Origin: Hyphomicrobiales bacterium
GTDB lineage: Bacteria > Pseudomonadota > Alphaproteobacteria > Rhizobiales > Rhizobiaceae
Direction: 5' to 3'
Assembly: GCA_003577315.1 (NCBI GenBank)
Contig: QEVK01000014.1
Location: 1 to 64,000 of the forward strand
Length of the DNA: 64,000 nt
Shown: positions 17,337 through 28,927 of the stretch, one piece after another
Layout of the letters: every line of letters starts with the position of its first letter
Position numbering within the stretch: position 1 is the first letter of the stretch
The notes under the pieces: generated by a model
Seen by the model: only the letters and a program-made list of their open reading frames with translations
What the model was told of the DNA's origin: nothing
Databases searched by the model: none
Program-made: the position numbers and the translations under genes

Positions 17337-19175
17337 TCAGCGCTGGTGGATGTAGGTTCCCGGCGCGTCGTCGAGCGGCGGCAGGCCGGCCGCGGATGCG
17401 CCCATCGCCGGCGGGGCGACGCGGCCGGGCGAGGAGCGGGCGGCGAGCCATTCCTGCCATGCCGGCCACCACGACCCGTCGCGCAACTCGGCCCGCTCGG
17501 CCCAGGCGTCGGCGGAAAGGCACGGCTCGGTCGCGCCCTTGTGGGCGATGCGGTAGCGCCGGCCCGGGCGCCCGACCTCGCTGACGATGCCGGCATTGTG
17601 GCCGCCGCTGGTCAGCGCGAAGGTGACGTCGGCGTCGCTCAGATAGTGGATCTTGTAGACCGACGGCCACGGCGCGACGTGGTCGCGCTCGGTGCCGACG
17701 GCGAAGATCGGCGCGCGGATGTTCTGGATCGCGACAGGGAAGCCGTCGACCATGTAGCGGCCGGCGGCGAGGTCGTTGTCGAGGAACAGCGAGCGCAGAT
17801 ATTGCGAGTGCATGCGGTAGGGCATGCGGGTGGCGTCGGCGTTCCAGGCCATCAGGTCGTTCATCGTCGCCGGCTCGCCCATCAGGTACTGGCGCAGCAT
17901 GCGCGACCAGATCAGGTCCTGCGAGCGCAGGAGCTGGAAGGCGCCGGCCATCTGGTGGGTGTCGAGGAAGCCGCGATGCCACATCGCGTCCTCCAGATAG
18001 TCGACCTGGCTGTGGTCGATGAACAGGCCGAGCTCGCCCGGCTCGCTGAAGTCGGTCTGGGCGGCCAGCAGCGTCATCGAGGCGAGGCGGTCGTCGCCGG
18101 CATGGGCCATGGCGGCCGCCGCGATGGCGAGCAGGGTGCCGCCAAGGCAGTAGCCGGTAGCGTGGACCTTGACGCCCGGCACGACCTTGCCGATGGCGTC
18201 GAGCGCGGCCATGACGCCGAGGCGGCGGTAGTCGTCGAGGGTCAGGTCGCGGTCGGCGGCGGTGACGTTGCGCCACGAGATGCAGAACACGGTGTGGCCC
18301 TGGCCGACCAGATAGCGGATCAGCGAGTTTTGCGGCGACAGGTCGAGGATGTAGTACTTCATGATCCAGGCCGGCACGATCAGCACCGGCTCGGCATGAA
18401 CCGTCTGCGTCGCCGGCGCGTACTGGATCAGCTCGATCAGATGGTTGCGGAAGACGACCTTGCCGGGCGTGACCGCGACCTCCTTGCCGGGGCGGAACTT
18501 CTCCGCGCCCGCCGGCGGCTCGCCGGAGGCGTGTCGCCACGCATCGTCCAGCAGGTGGCGGCAGCCTTCGATGAAGTTGACGCCGCCGGTGGCTACCGCG
18601 CGCTCGATCACCTCCGGATTGGTGAAGGGCGAGTTCGACGGCGAGAACACGTCGAGCATCTGCCTGGCGGCGAAGGACACCACGTTCTCGTGATGCGGGG
18701 TGACGCCCGGCACCTCGCGGGTGGCGTTGTGCCACCATTGCTGGGTGAGCAGGAAGGACTGGTACATGAACGAGAAGGGCAGGGCCTGCCACGCCTCGCC
18801 CTCGAAGCGGCGGTCGCCCGGCAGCGGCTCGATGCAGCACTCGGCCTCGTCGTCATGCGCGCGCCGCAGCGTGTGGGCGGCAAGGCGGGCCGCCTTGCGC
18901 CACGCCTTGACGTTCAGCTCGGCGCGCTTGCCGGGCGATTGCGCGAGGTGGATCGCCCAGTCGGCCCAGGCGAGCCACAGCGCTGCCGGCGACAGGCCGG
19001 CCGTCATCTGCGCCGACACCGCGCCGACGCTGCGGTCGATGGCGCGGAAGGCTTCCTCGCCGAGCGGTCCGGCGGCCGCCGGCGGCGGGCCGGACCCGGC
19101 TCCCGCCTTGCGCGGGGCGGCTGCGGCGTGCGCGGCGCCGGTTCGGCGCGGGCTTTTGCGAGGGGCGGTGCTCAT
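17337..19175 (-). CDS. phaC: Class I polyhydroxyalkanoate synthase (first copy)
   Basis: Polymerises hydroxyacyl-CoA to polyhydroxyalkanoate on storage granules. The 612 residues show the N-terminal PHBC domain and an alpha/beta-hydrolase core: SPSNSPFTNPEV, VTPGKVVFRNHLIELIQY, the lipase-like box GYCLGG with catalytic C343, and later SGGHNAGIV (catalytic His) and WWPAWQEWL near the end. ATG 19175 is followed by a basic, Ala/Pro-rich leader of about 35 residues. A second synthase gene is at 49429-51303; the two differ clearly, so this is an older paralogue. No phaA, phaB or phasin gene adjoins it. Confidence 0.92.
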   Translation of the reverse strand: MSTAPRKSPRRTGAAHAAAAPRKAGAGSGPPPAAAGPLGEEAFRAIDRSVGAVSAQMTAGLSPAALWLAWADWAIHLAQSPGKRAELNVKAWRKAARLAAHTLRRAHDDEAECCIEPLPGDRRFEGEAWQALPFSFMYQSFLLTQQWWHNATREVPGVTPHHENVVSFAARQMLDVFSPSNSPFTNPEVIERAVATGGVNFIEGCRHLLDDAWRHASGEPPAGAEKFRPGKEVAVTPGKVVFRNHLIELIQYAPATQTVHAEPVLIVPAWIMKYYILDLSPQNSLIRYLVGQGHTVFCISWRNVTAADRDLTLDDYRRLGVMAALDAIGKVVPGVKVHATGYCLGGTLLAIAAAAMAHAGDDRLASMTLLAAQTDFSEPGELGLFIDHSQVDYLEDAMWHRGFLDTHQMAGAFQLLRSQDLIWSRMLRQYLMGEPATMNDLMAWNADATRMPYRMHSQYLRSLFLDNDLAAGRYMVDGFPVAIQNIRAPIFAVGTERDHVAPWPSVYKIHYLSDADVTFALTSGGHNAGIVSEVGRPGRRYRIAHKGATEPCLSADAWAERAELRDGSWWPAWQEWLAARSSPGRVAPPAMGASAAGLPPLDDAPGTYIHQR

Positions 19176-19329
19176 GCGATGCTCCGGGCGGCTGGTTCCC
19201 GGCATATAGGTATAGGGCAATGCGGGGTTCAACGCCGCTGCGTCAAGCCGGCGCAGCCCGGATTTTTGCCGCAAGGGGTGAAGCGGGCCGGATCATGAGG
19301 CAAGATCGGCCTCGAATCGAAGGAGATGC

Positions 19330-22101
<2,772 letters not shown>

Positions 22102-22117
22102 GCCGTCCGCCGCCCGC

Positions 22118-22345
22118 TCAGTTGCCGCGCTCGCGGGCAAGGCGCGCGCGGCGCGTCTCGCGGCGTGGCTTGCGCTCCACCGTTTCAAGGCGAGCCGGCA
22201 GCTCGGCCATCACCGCGCGGCGGGCCTGCGGCGTCATCGTGATCCAGGCCGCGATCTCGGCCCGCGTGCGGCCGCAGCCGAAGCAGTAGCCGGTCTTCTC
22301 GTCGATGGAGCAGACGAGGATGCAGGGGGATTCGATTGCCGTCAT
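22118..22345 (-). CDS. DUF1289 domain protein
   Basis: Small cytoplasmic protein of 75 residues of unknown function. The DUF1289 core is CILVCSIDEKTGYCFGCGR, with four cysteines (C-x3-C and C-x2-C) that probably bind a metal or cluster, followed by EIAAWITMTPQARRAVM. The C-terminus is highly basic (RKPRRETRRARLARERGN). ATG 22345 is the only sensible start. It is divergent from cobT, a neighbourhood often seen in rhizobia. Confidence 0.88.
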   Translation of the reverse strand: MTAIESPCILVCSIDEKTGYCFGCGRTRAEIAAWITMTPQARRAVMAELPARLETVERKPRRETRRARLARERGN

Positions 22346-22486
22346 GATCGCCTTTCGCCTGCGGCCCGGTGGCGGGACGCGGTGCGACCTGTCGCCGCCG
22401 GCCGCCCCGCCCGAACCTTGTGCATTGTGCTCCAACTTTCAAGGCGCTATGCCGTGGCGACCTCACGCCCTACCGGACCCGCCGCC

Positions 22487-23431
22487 ATGACCACCGGCCT
22501 TCCCTTCGACGATTTCCGCAACCTCATCAAGGCCCTGCCGGGGCCGAACGAGGCCGCGCGCGCCCGCGCGGCCGAGCACGGCGGCAAGCTTTCGGCGCAA
22601 GGCCCCTCGCTCGGGCGCCTCGGCGCCATCGCCGAGTGGCTGGCGGCATGGACCGGACGCGAGCCGAAGGTGACGCGGCCGCTGGTGGCGCTGTTCGCGG
22701 GCACGCATCGCGGCGTGCCGGGCTCGAAGGAGAGGACGCAGGCCATGGTCGAGCGTGCGGCCGCCGGCGGGGCGATGGTGTGCCAGCTCTGCGCGGCCAA
22801 CGACCTCGGCCTCAAGGTGTTCGACCTTGCGCTGCACATGCCGGTCGGCGACATCGCCGAGGACGCGGCGCTCGACGAGCGCGGCTGCGCCGCCACCATG
22901 GCGTTCGGCATGGAAGCCATCGCGGGCGGCATCGACCTCGTCTGCGTCGGCGCGATCGGCGTCGGCGGCGCGCTTTCGGCCGCCGCGCTGATGGCGGCGC
23001 TGCACGGCGGCCCCGCCTGCGACTGGACCGACGCGCATGCCGGGGCGGTCGAGCGGGCGCTGGCGCGCCACCAGGGCCACCTGAACGATCCGCTGGAGGC
23101 GCTGCGGCGGCTGGGCGGGCGCGAAATGGCGGCCATCGCCGGCGCGATCCTCGCCGCGCGCATGGAGAAGATACCCGTCATCCTCGACGGCTATGCCAGC
23201 CTCGCCGCCGCCGCCGTGCTCAGGGCGGCGGAACCCTCGGCGCTCGACCATTGCCTGCTCGGCCACGTCTCGACGGAAAAGGGCATGGCCAGGGCCGCGG
23301 CCGCGCTGGGGCTCGTCCCGCTCGTCGACCTGTCGCTCGGCGACGGCGAGGGTGCGGGTGCTGCGCTGGCGGCCGGCATCGTCAAGAACGCGGCGGCGGT
23401 GCATTCGGGCATGGCGATCGTGCCGCAATAG
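22487..23431 (+). CDS. cobT: Nicotinate-nucleotide--dimethylbenzimidazole phosphoribosyltransferase
   Basis: Makes alpha-ribazole phosphate from nicotinate mononucleotide and 5,6-dimethylbenzimidazole, supplying the lower ligand that CobS attaches. The 314 residues show GTHRGVPGSKERTQAMVE, AMVCQLCAANDLGLKVFDLA, EDAALDERGCAATMAFGME, GYASLAAAAVLRAA and HCLLGHVSTEKGM, with the catalytic glutamate near the C-terminus in the family pattern. ATG 22487 is used; the frame is open upstream. The neighbouring cobS and cobU lie 22 kb away in this window. The stop codon abuts a repeat element. Confidence 0.94.
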   Translation: MTTGLPFDDFRNLIKALPGPNEAARARAAEHGGKLSAQGPSLGRLGAIAEWLAAWTGREPKVTRPLVALFAGTHRGVPGSKERTQAMVERAAAGGAMVCQLCAANDLGLKVFDLALHMPVGDIAEDAALDERGCAATMAFGMEAIAGGIDLVCVGAIGVGGALSAAALMAALHGGPACDWTDAHAGAVERALARHQGHLNDPLEALRRLGGREMAAIAGAILAARMEKIPVILDGYASLAAAAVLRAAEPSALDHCLLGHVSTEKGMARAAAALGLVPLVDLSLGDGEGAGAALAAGIVKNAAAVHSGMAIVPQ

Positions 23432-23530
23432 AGCAATTCCAGGAAAAGTGTGAAGCGCTTTTCCGTCCGGAATTGCGGAAGAAAAAGGGATGGATCGTTC
23501 TTCCGCTTCTGCGAGACGATCAGGGAGCGC
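23431..23530. repeat. Rhizobial-type palindromic intergenic element, copy B
   Basis: Reverse-oriented partner of the element at 14889-14988. GAGCAATTCC (from 23431) and GGAATTGC (23469-23476) enclose AGGAAAAG...CTTTTCC; a weaker second dyad with GATCGT and ACGATC follows. Read in one frame, both copies give similar chance peptides (EQFKEKCEAVFRPELRK versus EQFQEKCEALFRPELRK), which shows how close they are. It lies between cobT and the histidine kinase gene, which converge. Confidence 0.75.
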
Positions 23531-23550
23531 GGCGAGGGCGGCCGCGCCTT

Positions 23551-25089
<1,539 letters not shown>

Positions 25090-25164
25090 GGATAGTTTCG
25101 ATGTTTCCGCCGGGACAGAATCCGTGAAGGCACCCTAGCCGCGAATGATTAAGAGAGCCTTCCG

Positions 25165-25791
25165 ATGACGCGCCGCAACCTGCGGGATTCCGGGGCGCGG
25201 CGGGCCGGCATGCGGCCGCGCGCAAGGCGCCGGCGGCGGCTTGCCGATGCGCTCCTGGCGCTGGCGGCGTTCGGCGCGCTGGCGGTGGTGGCGGCGCGCG
25301 CGCCGCTGCTGGTGCGCCCGCACGAGACGCTGCACGGGCCGGCGCGCGTCGCGGACGGCGATTCGCTGGTGGTCGGCGGCGTGCGCGTGCGGCTGGAAGG
25401 CATCGACGCGCCCGAGCTTGCCCAGACCTGCACGCGCGGCGGCCGCGACTATGCCTGCGGCCGCGAGGCACAGGCGGCGCTGGCGCGGCTGGCGGCGGGC
25501 GGCACGGTGTCGTGCGAGGGCTCCGGCCGCGACCGCTACGGGCGCGTGCTGGCGCGCTGCACGGCGGGGACGATCGAGCTCAACCGCGCCATGGTCGAGG
25601 CGGGATGGGCGGTGGCCTATGGCGACTATGGCGCGCAGGAGACGGCGGCGCGGCGGGCCGGGCGCGGGCTGTGGGCAGGCTCCTTCGAGCGGCCGCAGGA
25701 ATGGCGGCGCGTCCATGGCGGGCTCGCCGAGGCGCCGCATGGCGGGCTTTCCGCCGTTTGGGGCTGGCTGCGCGGCCTGTTCGGGTTCTAG
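25165..25791 (+). CDS. Thermonuclease (SNase-like) family protein, membrane-anchored or secreted
   Basis: Staphylococcal-nuclease-fold protein of 208 residues. A very basic head (RRAGMRPRARRRRR) precedes one hydrophobic segment (ADALLALAAFGALAVVAA), a signal anchor or signal peptide. The SNase domain spans about 58-165 with ARVADGDSL, VRLEGIDAPE (catalytic Arg and Glu) and GRDRYGRVLARC (second catalytic Arg), so the nuclease residues are present. The tail from about 170 has a second hydrophobic stretch (GLSAVWGWLRGLFGF). It is divergent from the histidine kinase gene. The likely substrate, extracellular or periplasmic nucleic acid, is inferred from the family. Confidence 0.85.
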   Translation: MTRRNLRDSGARRAGMRPRARRRRRLADALLALAAFGALAVVAARAPLLVRPHETLHGPARVADGDSLVVGGVRVRLEGIDAPELAQTCTRGGRDYACGREAQAALARLAAGGTVSCEGSGRDRYGRVLARCTAGTIELNRAMVEAGWAVAYGDYGAQETAARRAGRGLWAGSFERPQEWRRVHGGLAEAPHGGLSAVWGWLRGLFGF

Positions 25792-25842
25792 GGCAACGTG
25801 CATCCCGACGGATGCGTAATGTTGCTCTATCCTTTTGTTTGC

Positions 25843-25887
25843 GCATCGGATTTATCCGAAAAGTGCATCCACTTTTCGGCCCGATGC
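25843..25887. repeat. Nested palindromic intergenic element
   Basis: Outer arms GCATCGG (25843-25849) and CCGATGC (25881-25887) enclose perfect inner arms CCGAAAAGTG (25856-25865) and CACTTTTCGG (25870-25879). It resembles the AAAAGTG/CACTTTT class of repeated elements common between genes of rhizobia. It lies just before the GST gene and ends about 35 bases ahead of its start codon, so it will be in or near that gene's promoter. Confidence 0.7.
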
Positions 25888-25922
25888 TCTAGATTGACAT
25901 CGTCGAGGAGAGGAGATTCCGT

Positions 25923-26534
25923 ATGAGGCTGTTCGATGGCGGCAAGGCCCCCAACCCGCGCCGGGTGCGCGTCTTTCTCGCCGAAAAGGGCATCGAGGTG
26001 CCGCTGGCGCCCGTCGACATGGGCGCCATGGGCCACCGCGCGCCCGAGATCGCCGAGCGCAACCCGCTGCGTCGCCTGCCGGTGCTGGAGCTCGACGACG
26101 GCACGGTCATCACCGAATCGGTGGCGATCTGCCGCTATTTCGAGGAGACCAGCCCGCAGCCGCCGCTGTTCGGCACCGGCGCGCTCGGCAAGGCCAGGGT
26201 CGAGGAATGGCAGCGCCGCATGGAGCTTCACCTGCTGATGCCGGTGGCGCACGCCTTCCGCCATCTCCACTCGGCGATGAAGGAGTGGGAGGTGCCGCAG
26301 GTCGCCGAGTGGGGCGAGGCCAACAAGCCCAAGGCGCTCGACTTCCTCGCGCTGCTCGACCGCGAGCTTGCCGGCCGCGAGTTCGCCGCCGGCGACGCCT
26401 ATTCCATCGCCGACATCACCGGGCTGATCGCTATCGACTTCATGAAGCCGGCGCGCATTGCCGTGCCGGAGGAGCTCGCCAACGTGCGGCGCTGGCACGC
26501 CGCGCTTTCGGCGCGGCCGAGCGCCAGAGCCTGA
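25923..26534 (+). CDS. Glutathione S-transferase family protein
   Basis: Soluble GST of 203 residues. The N-terminal thioredoxin-like domain has KAPNPRRVRVFLAEKGIEV and RRLPVLELDDGTVITESVAICRYFEE, where RLPVLEL with ESVAI is the glutathione gamma-glutamyl binding pattern. The all-helical C-terminal domain has YSIADITGLIAIDF (N-capping box) and RRWHAALSARPS. ATG 25923 has AGGAG twice just upstream. The substrate is unknown. Its stop lies 26 bases before the next gene. Confidence 0.9.
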   Translation: MRLFDGGKAPNPRRVRVFLAEKGIEVPLAPVDMGAMGHRAPEIAERNPLRRLPVLELDDGTVITESVAICRYFEETSPQPPLFGTGALGKARVEEWQRRMELHLLMPVAHAFRHLHSAMKEWEVPQVAEWGEANKPKALDFLALLDRELAGREFAAGDAYSIADITGLIAIDFMKPARIAVPEELANVRRWHAALSARPSARA

Positions 26535-26536
26535 AA

Positions 26537-26564
26537 CCGCGCCTGATGGACCGCGCCTGATGGA
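26537..26564 (+). repeat. 14-bp tandem duplication forming a coupled mini-ORF
   Basis: CCGCGCCTGATGGA occurs twice in a row (26537-26550 and 26551-26564). The ATG in the first copy (26546) opens a four-codon frame, ATG GAC CGC GCC TGA, whose stop overlaps the ATG at 26560 used by the glycosylase-like gene. This could let ribosomes re-initiate at the real gene, which lacks an obvious own ribosome binding site. Confidence 0.5.
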
Positions 26565-27186
26565 CCCGGGGCTTGCCGCGCTGCTCGCCCGCATCCGCGC
26601 CTGCCGCATCTGCCGCGACACGCCGATGGGCAGGCCGCTGCCGCACGAGCCGCGGCCGGTGGTCGTGGCCTCGTCGCGGGCGAGGGTGCTGATCGCCGGC
26701 CAGGCGCCGGGGACGAAGGTCCACGCCAGCGGCATCCCGTTCGACGACCGCTCCGGCGACAGGCTGCGCGACTGGCTCGGCGTCACGCCGGCGCAGTTCT
26801 ACGACGCCGACAATTTCGCCATCGTGCCGATGGGGTTCTGCTTCCCCGGCCTCGATGCGAAGGGCGGCGACCTGCCGCCGCGCCGCGAATGCGCCCCGGC
26901 CTGGCGGGCGCCGCTGCTTGCGCTGATGCCGCAGATCGAGCTGGTGCTGGCCGTCGGCGGCTATGCGCAGGCATGGCATATGGGTGTGCGGCGCGGCGCC
27001 TCGCTGACCGAGACGGTGGCCGGCTGGCGGGCGGCCCTTGCCGGCGGCCCGGGCCCGCGCGTGCTGCCGCTGCCGCACCCGTCGTGGCGCAACACCGCGT
27101 GGCTGAAACGCAACCCGTGGTTCGAGGCCGAACTGCTGCCGGCGCTGCGGCACGAAATCGCAATCCGGGTTGCGGCGCATCCTTAG
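26560..27186 (+). CDS. Uracil-DNA glycosylase family protein
   Basis: UDG-superfamily protein of 208 residues. CRICRDTPMGRPLP (C15 and C18) resembles the first cysteine pair of the iron-sulfur family 4/5 enzymes, with further cysteines in GFCFPG and RRECAPAW. Motif 1 is LIAGQAPGTKVHASGIPFDD, and motif 3 is LPLPHPSWRNTAW with the HPS signature. LVLAVGGYAQAWHMG is the central strand block. The usual uracil-binding acidic residue of motif 1 is replaced by Gln-Ala-Pro-Gly context, so repair activity is likely but the base specificity is uncertain. It sits behind the GST gene. Confidence 0.85.
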   Translation: MDPGLAALLARIRACRICRDTPMGRPLPHEPRPVVVASSRARVLIAGQAPGTKVHASGIPFDDRSGDRLRDWLGVTPAQFYDADNFAIVPMGFCFPGLDAKGGDLPPRRECAPAWRAPLLALMPQIELVLAVGGYAQAWHMGVRRGASLTETVAGWRAALAGGPGPRVLPLPHPSWRNTAWLKRNPWFEAELLPALRHEIAIRVAAHP

Positions 27187-27228
27187 GCAACGGCATCGCC
27201 AGACCGGCCTTTGAGGAGAAAATATTTC

Positions 27229-27267
27229 TTGTCGGGGTATTTTGTTCCCACCATATTGGGACAAAAT
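27229..27267 (+). promoter_or_regulatory. Promoter and self-operator of the Lrp/AsnC gene
   Basis: A -35-like TTGTCG (27229-27234) and -10-like CATATT (27252-27257) are 17 bases apart. A dyad surrounds the -10: ATTTTGTTCCCA (27239-27250) and TGGGACAAAAT (27257-27267), matching except for one extra T in the left arm. An AT-rich dyad over the promoter of an Lrp-family gene is the classical autorepression arrangement. Confidence 0.6.
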
Positions 27268-27283
27268 TCCACGGAGTTGCCGA

Positions 27284-27775
27284 ATGGACCGCCTCGACCG
27301 CAAAATCCTTCGCCTGTTGCAGGAGGATTCGACGCTCGCCGTCGCCGACGTGGCCAAGAAGGTCGGCCTGTCGACCACGCCGTGCTGGCGGCGCATCCAG
27401 AAGCTGGAGGAGGAGGGCGTCATCCAGCGCCGCGTGGCCATCCTCGATCCGGTCAAGGTCAACACGCGCGTCAACGTCTTCGTGTCGATCCGCACCAGCA
27501 CCCACTCGATGGAGTGGCTGCGGCGTTTCTCGGAGGTGATCCAGGAGTTCCCGGAGGTGGTCGAGTTCTATCGCATGAGCGGCGAGGTCGATTACCTGTT
27601 GCGCGTGGTCGTGCCCGACATCGCCGCCTACGACGCCTTCTACAAGCGGCTGATCGCGAAGATCGAGATCCGCGACGTCTCGTCGGCCTTCGCGATGGAG
27701 CAGATCAAGAACACGACGCAGCTTCCGCTCGACTATCTGGTGCTCGACAAGGAAAGCGGCGCCGGCGCGGCATAG
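27284..27775 (+). CDS. Lrp/AsnC family transcriptional regulator
   Basis: DNA-binding regulator of 163 residues, normally a multimer responding to amino acids. The winged-helix region is at about 5-60 with LDRKILRLLQEDSTLAVADV and LSTTPCWRRIQKLEEEGVI (recognition helix). The RAM ligand domain follows, with VEFYRMSGEVDYLLRVVVPD near residues 95-115. ATG 27284 is chosen because the MDRLDRKIL opening is standard. A putative self-operator overlaps its promoter. The amino acid ABC transport genes that converge on it downstream are a possible target, which is inference only. Confidence 0.93.
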   Translation: MDRLDRKILRLLQEDSTLAVADVAKKVGLSTTPCWRRIQKLEEEGVIQRRVAILDPVKVNTRVNVFVSIRTSTHSMEWLRRFSEVIQEFPEVVEFYRMSGEVDYLLRVVVPDIAAYDAFYKRLIAKIEIRDVSSAFAMEQIKNTTQLPLDYLVLDKESGAGAA

Positions 27776-27873
27776 GAGCCGTCCGCGATCCGGCCGCATC
27801 GCGCCGCCGGGCGCCGAGTGGCGGCGGTCAGGCTCCTTGCATCACCGGCATGAAGCTGAGATTGGCCATCGGT

Positions 27874-28011
27874 TTATCGACTTTTCTTCATAAGCCGCAT
27901 GAGAGTCCTTTCCGCTTCCAGCTCGCGCACGGCGTCCTTGCCGGTGCGGATGCCGTAGCGCGCCATGCCGGCGACGGTCGCGGCGGGAGAAAGGCCGACC
28001 GCCGCCGCCAT
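27874..28011 (-). CDS. Small ORF (45 residues) coupled to the dehydrogenase gene
   Basis: The ATG at 28011 follows the TAG of the dehydrogenase gene after only two bases. The peptide begins with a short apolar stretch (MAAAVGLSPAATVAGMARYG) and continues with a charged, helix-prone tail (RTGKDAVRELEAERTLMRLM, then KKSR). Codon usage is like the neighbours. I do not recognise a family. The tight spacing suggests translational coupling and makes it more credible than a random frame, but it is unproven. Confidence 0.4.
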   Translation of the reverse strand: MAAAVGLSPAATVAGMARYGIRTGKDAVRELEAERTLMRLMKKSR

Positions 28012-28013
28012 CG

Positions 28014-28883
28014 CTACCTTTCCAGCCGGGCCAGCAGCGAGGACGTGTCCCAGCGGCTGCCGCCCATGGCCTGCACCTCCTTGTAGAACTGGTCGACCAG
28101 CGCCGTGACCGGCAGGCTCGCGCCGTTGCGGTCGGCCTCGGCGAGGCAGATTCCGAGATCCTTGCGCATCCAGTCGACGGCGAAGCCGAAATCGTAGCGG
28201 CCCTCGTTCATGGTCTTGTGGCGGTTCTCCATCTGCCACGAGCCGGCCGCACCCTTGGAGATGACCTCGACCACCTTTCCGATGTCGAGGCCGGCCTTCC
28301 TGCCGAAATGGATGCCTTCGGCGAGCCCCTGCACGAGGCCGGCGATGCAGATCTGGTTGATCATCTTGGTAAGCTGGCCCGCGCCCGCCGGCCCCATCAG
28401 CCCGACCATGCGGGCGAAGGCGGCGATGACCGGCTTCGCCTTGTCGAAGGTGGCCTCGTCGCCGCCGCACATCACCGTCAGGACGCCGTTCTCGGCGCCG
28501 GCCTGGCCGCCGGAGACCGGCGCGTCGATGAAGCCGAAGCCGCGCTTTCTCGCCTCGGCGTCCAGCTCGCGCGCGACTTCGGCGGATGCCGTGGTGTTGT
28601 CGACGAAGACCGCGCCGGGCTTCATCGCGGCGAACGCGCCCTGCGGCCCGACTGTGACGGCGCGCAGGTCGTCGTCGTTGCCGACGCAGGCGAAGACGAA
28701 ATCCTGCCCGGCGGCGGCCTCCGCCGGCGTCGGCGCGGCGGCCCCGCCATGCTCGGCCACCCATTTCTCGGCCCTGGCCACGGTGCGGTTGTAGACGGTG
28801 ACGTCGTGGCCGCCGCGGTTCTTCAGATGCGCGGCCATCGGATAGCCCATGACGCCAAGCCCGAGAAATGCAACCTTCGCCAT
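28014..28883 (-). CDS. Beta-hydroxyacid dehydrogenase (3-hydroxyisobutyrate dehydrogenase-like)
   Basis: NAD(P)-dependent oxidoreductase of 289 residues. The N-terminal Rossmann motif FLGLGVMGYPMAAHL (6-20), substrate motif DAPVSGGQAGAENG (120-133), and catalytic lysine K173 in GAGQLTKMINQ are all of the 3-hydroxyisobutyrate/tartronate semialdehyde/glyoxylate reductase family. The substrate cannot be decided. It is 44 bases downstream of an amino acid permease gene in the same direction, so it probably belongs to that transport operon and acts on a product of the imported compound. Confidence 0.9.
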   Translation of the reverse strand: MAKVAFLGLGVMGYPMAAHLKNRGGHDVTVYNRTVARAEKWVAEHGGAAAPTPAEAAAGQDFVFACVGNDDDLRAVTVGPQGAFAAMKPGAVFVDNTTASAEVARELDAEARKRGFGFIDAPVSGGQAGAENGVLTVMCGGDEATFDKAKPVIAAFARMVGLMGPAGAGQLTKMINQICIAGLVQGLAEGIHFGRKAGLDIGKVVEVISKGAAGSWQMENRHKTMNEGRYDFGFAVDWMRKDLGICLAEADRNGASLPVTALVDQFYKEVQAMGGSRWDTSSLLARLER

Positions 28884-28927
28884 GCCGGCTCTCCTTCGCT
28901 CCAGTCCCTTGCGCGGAAAATGCCGCC

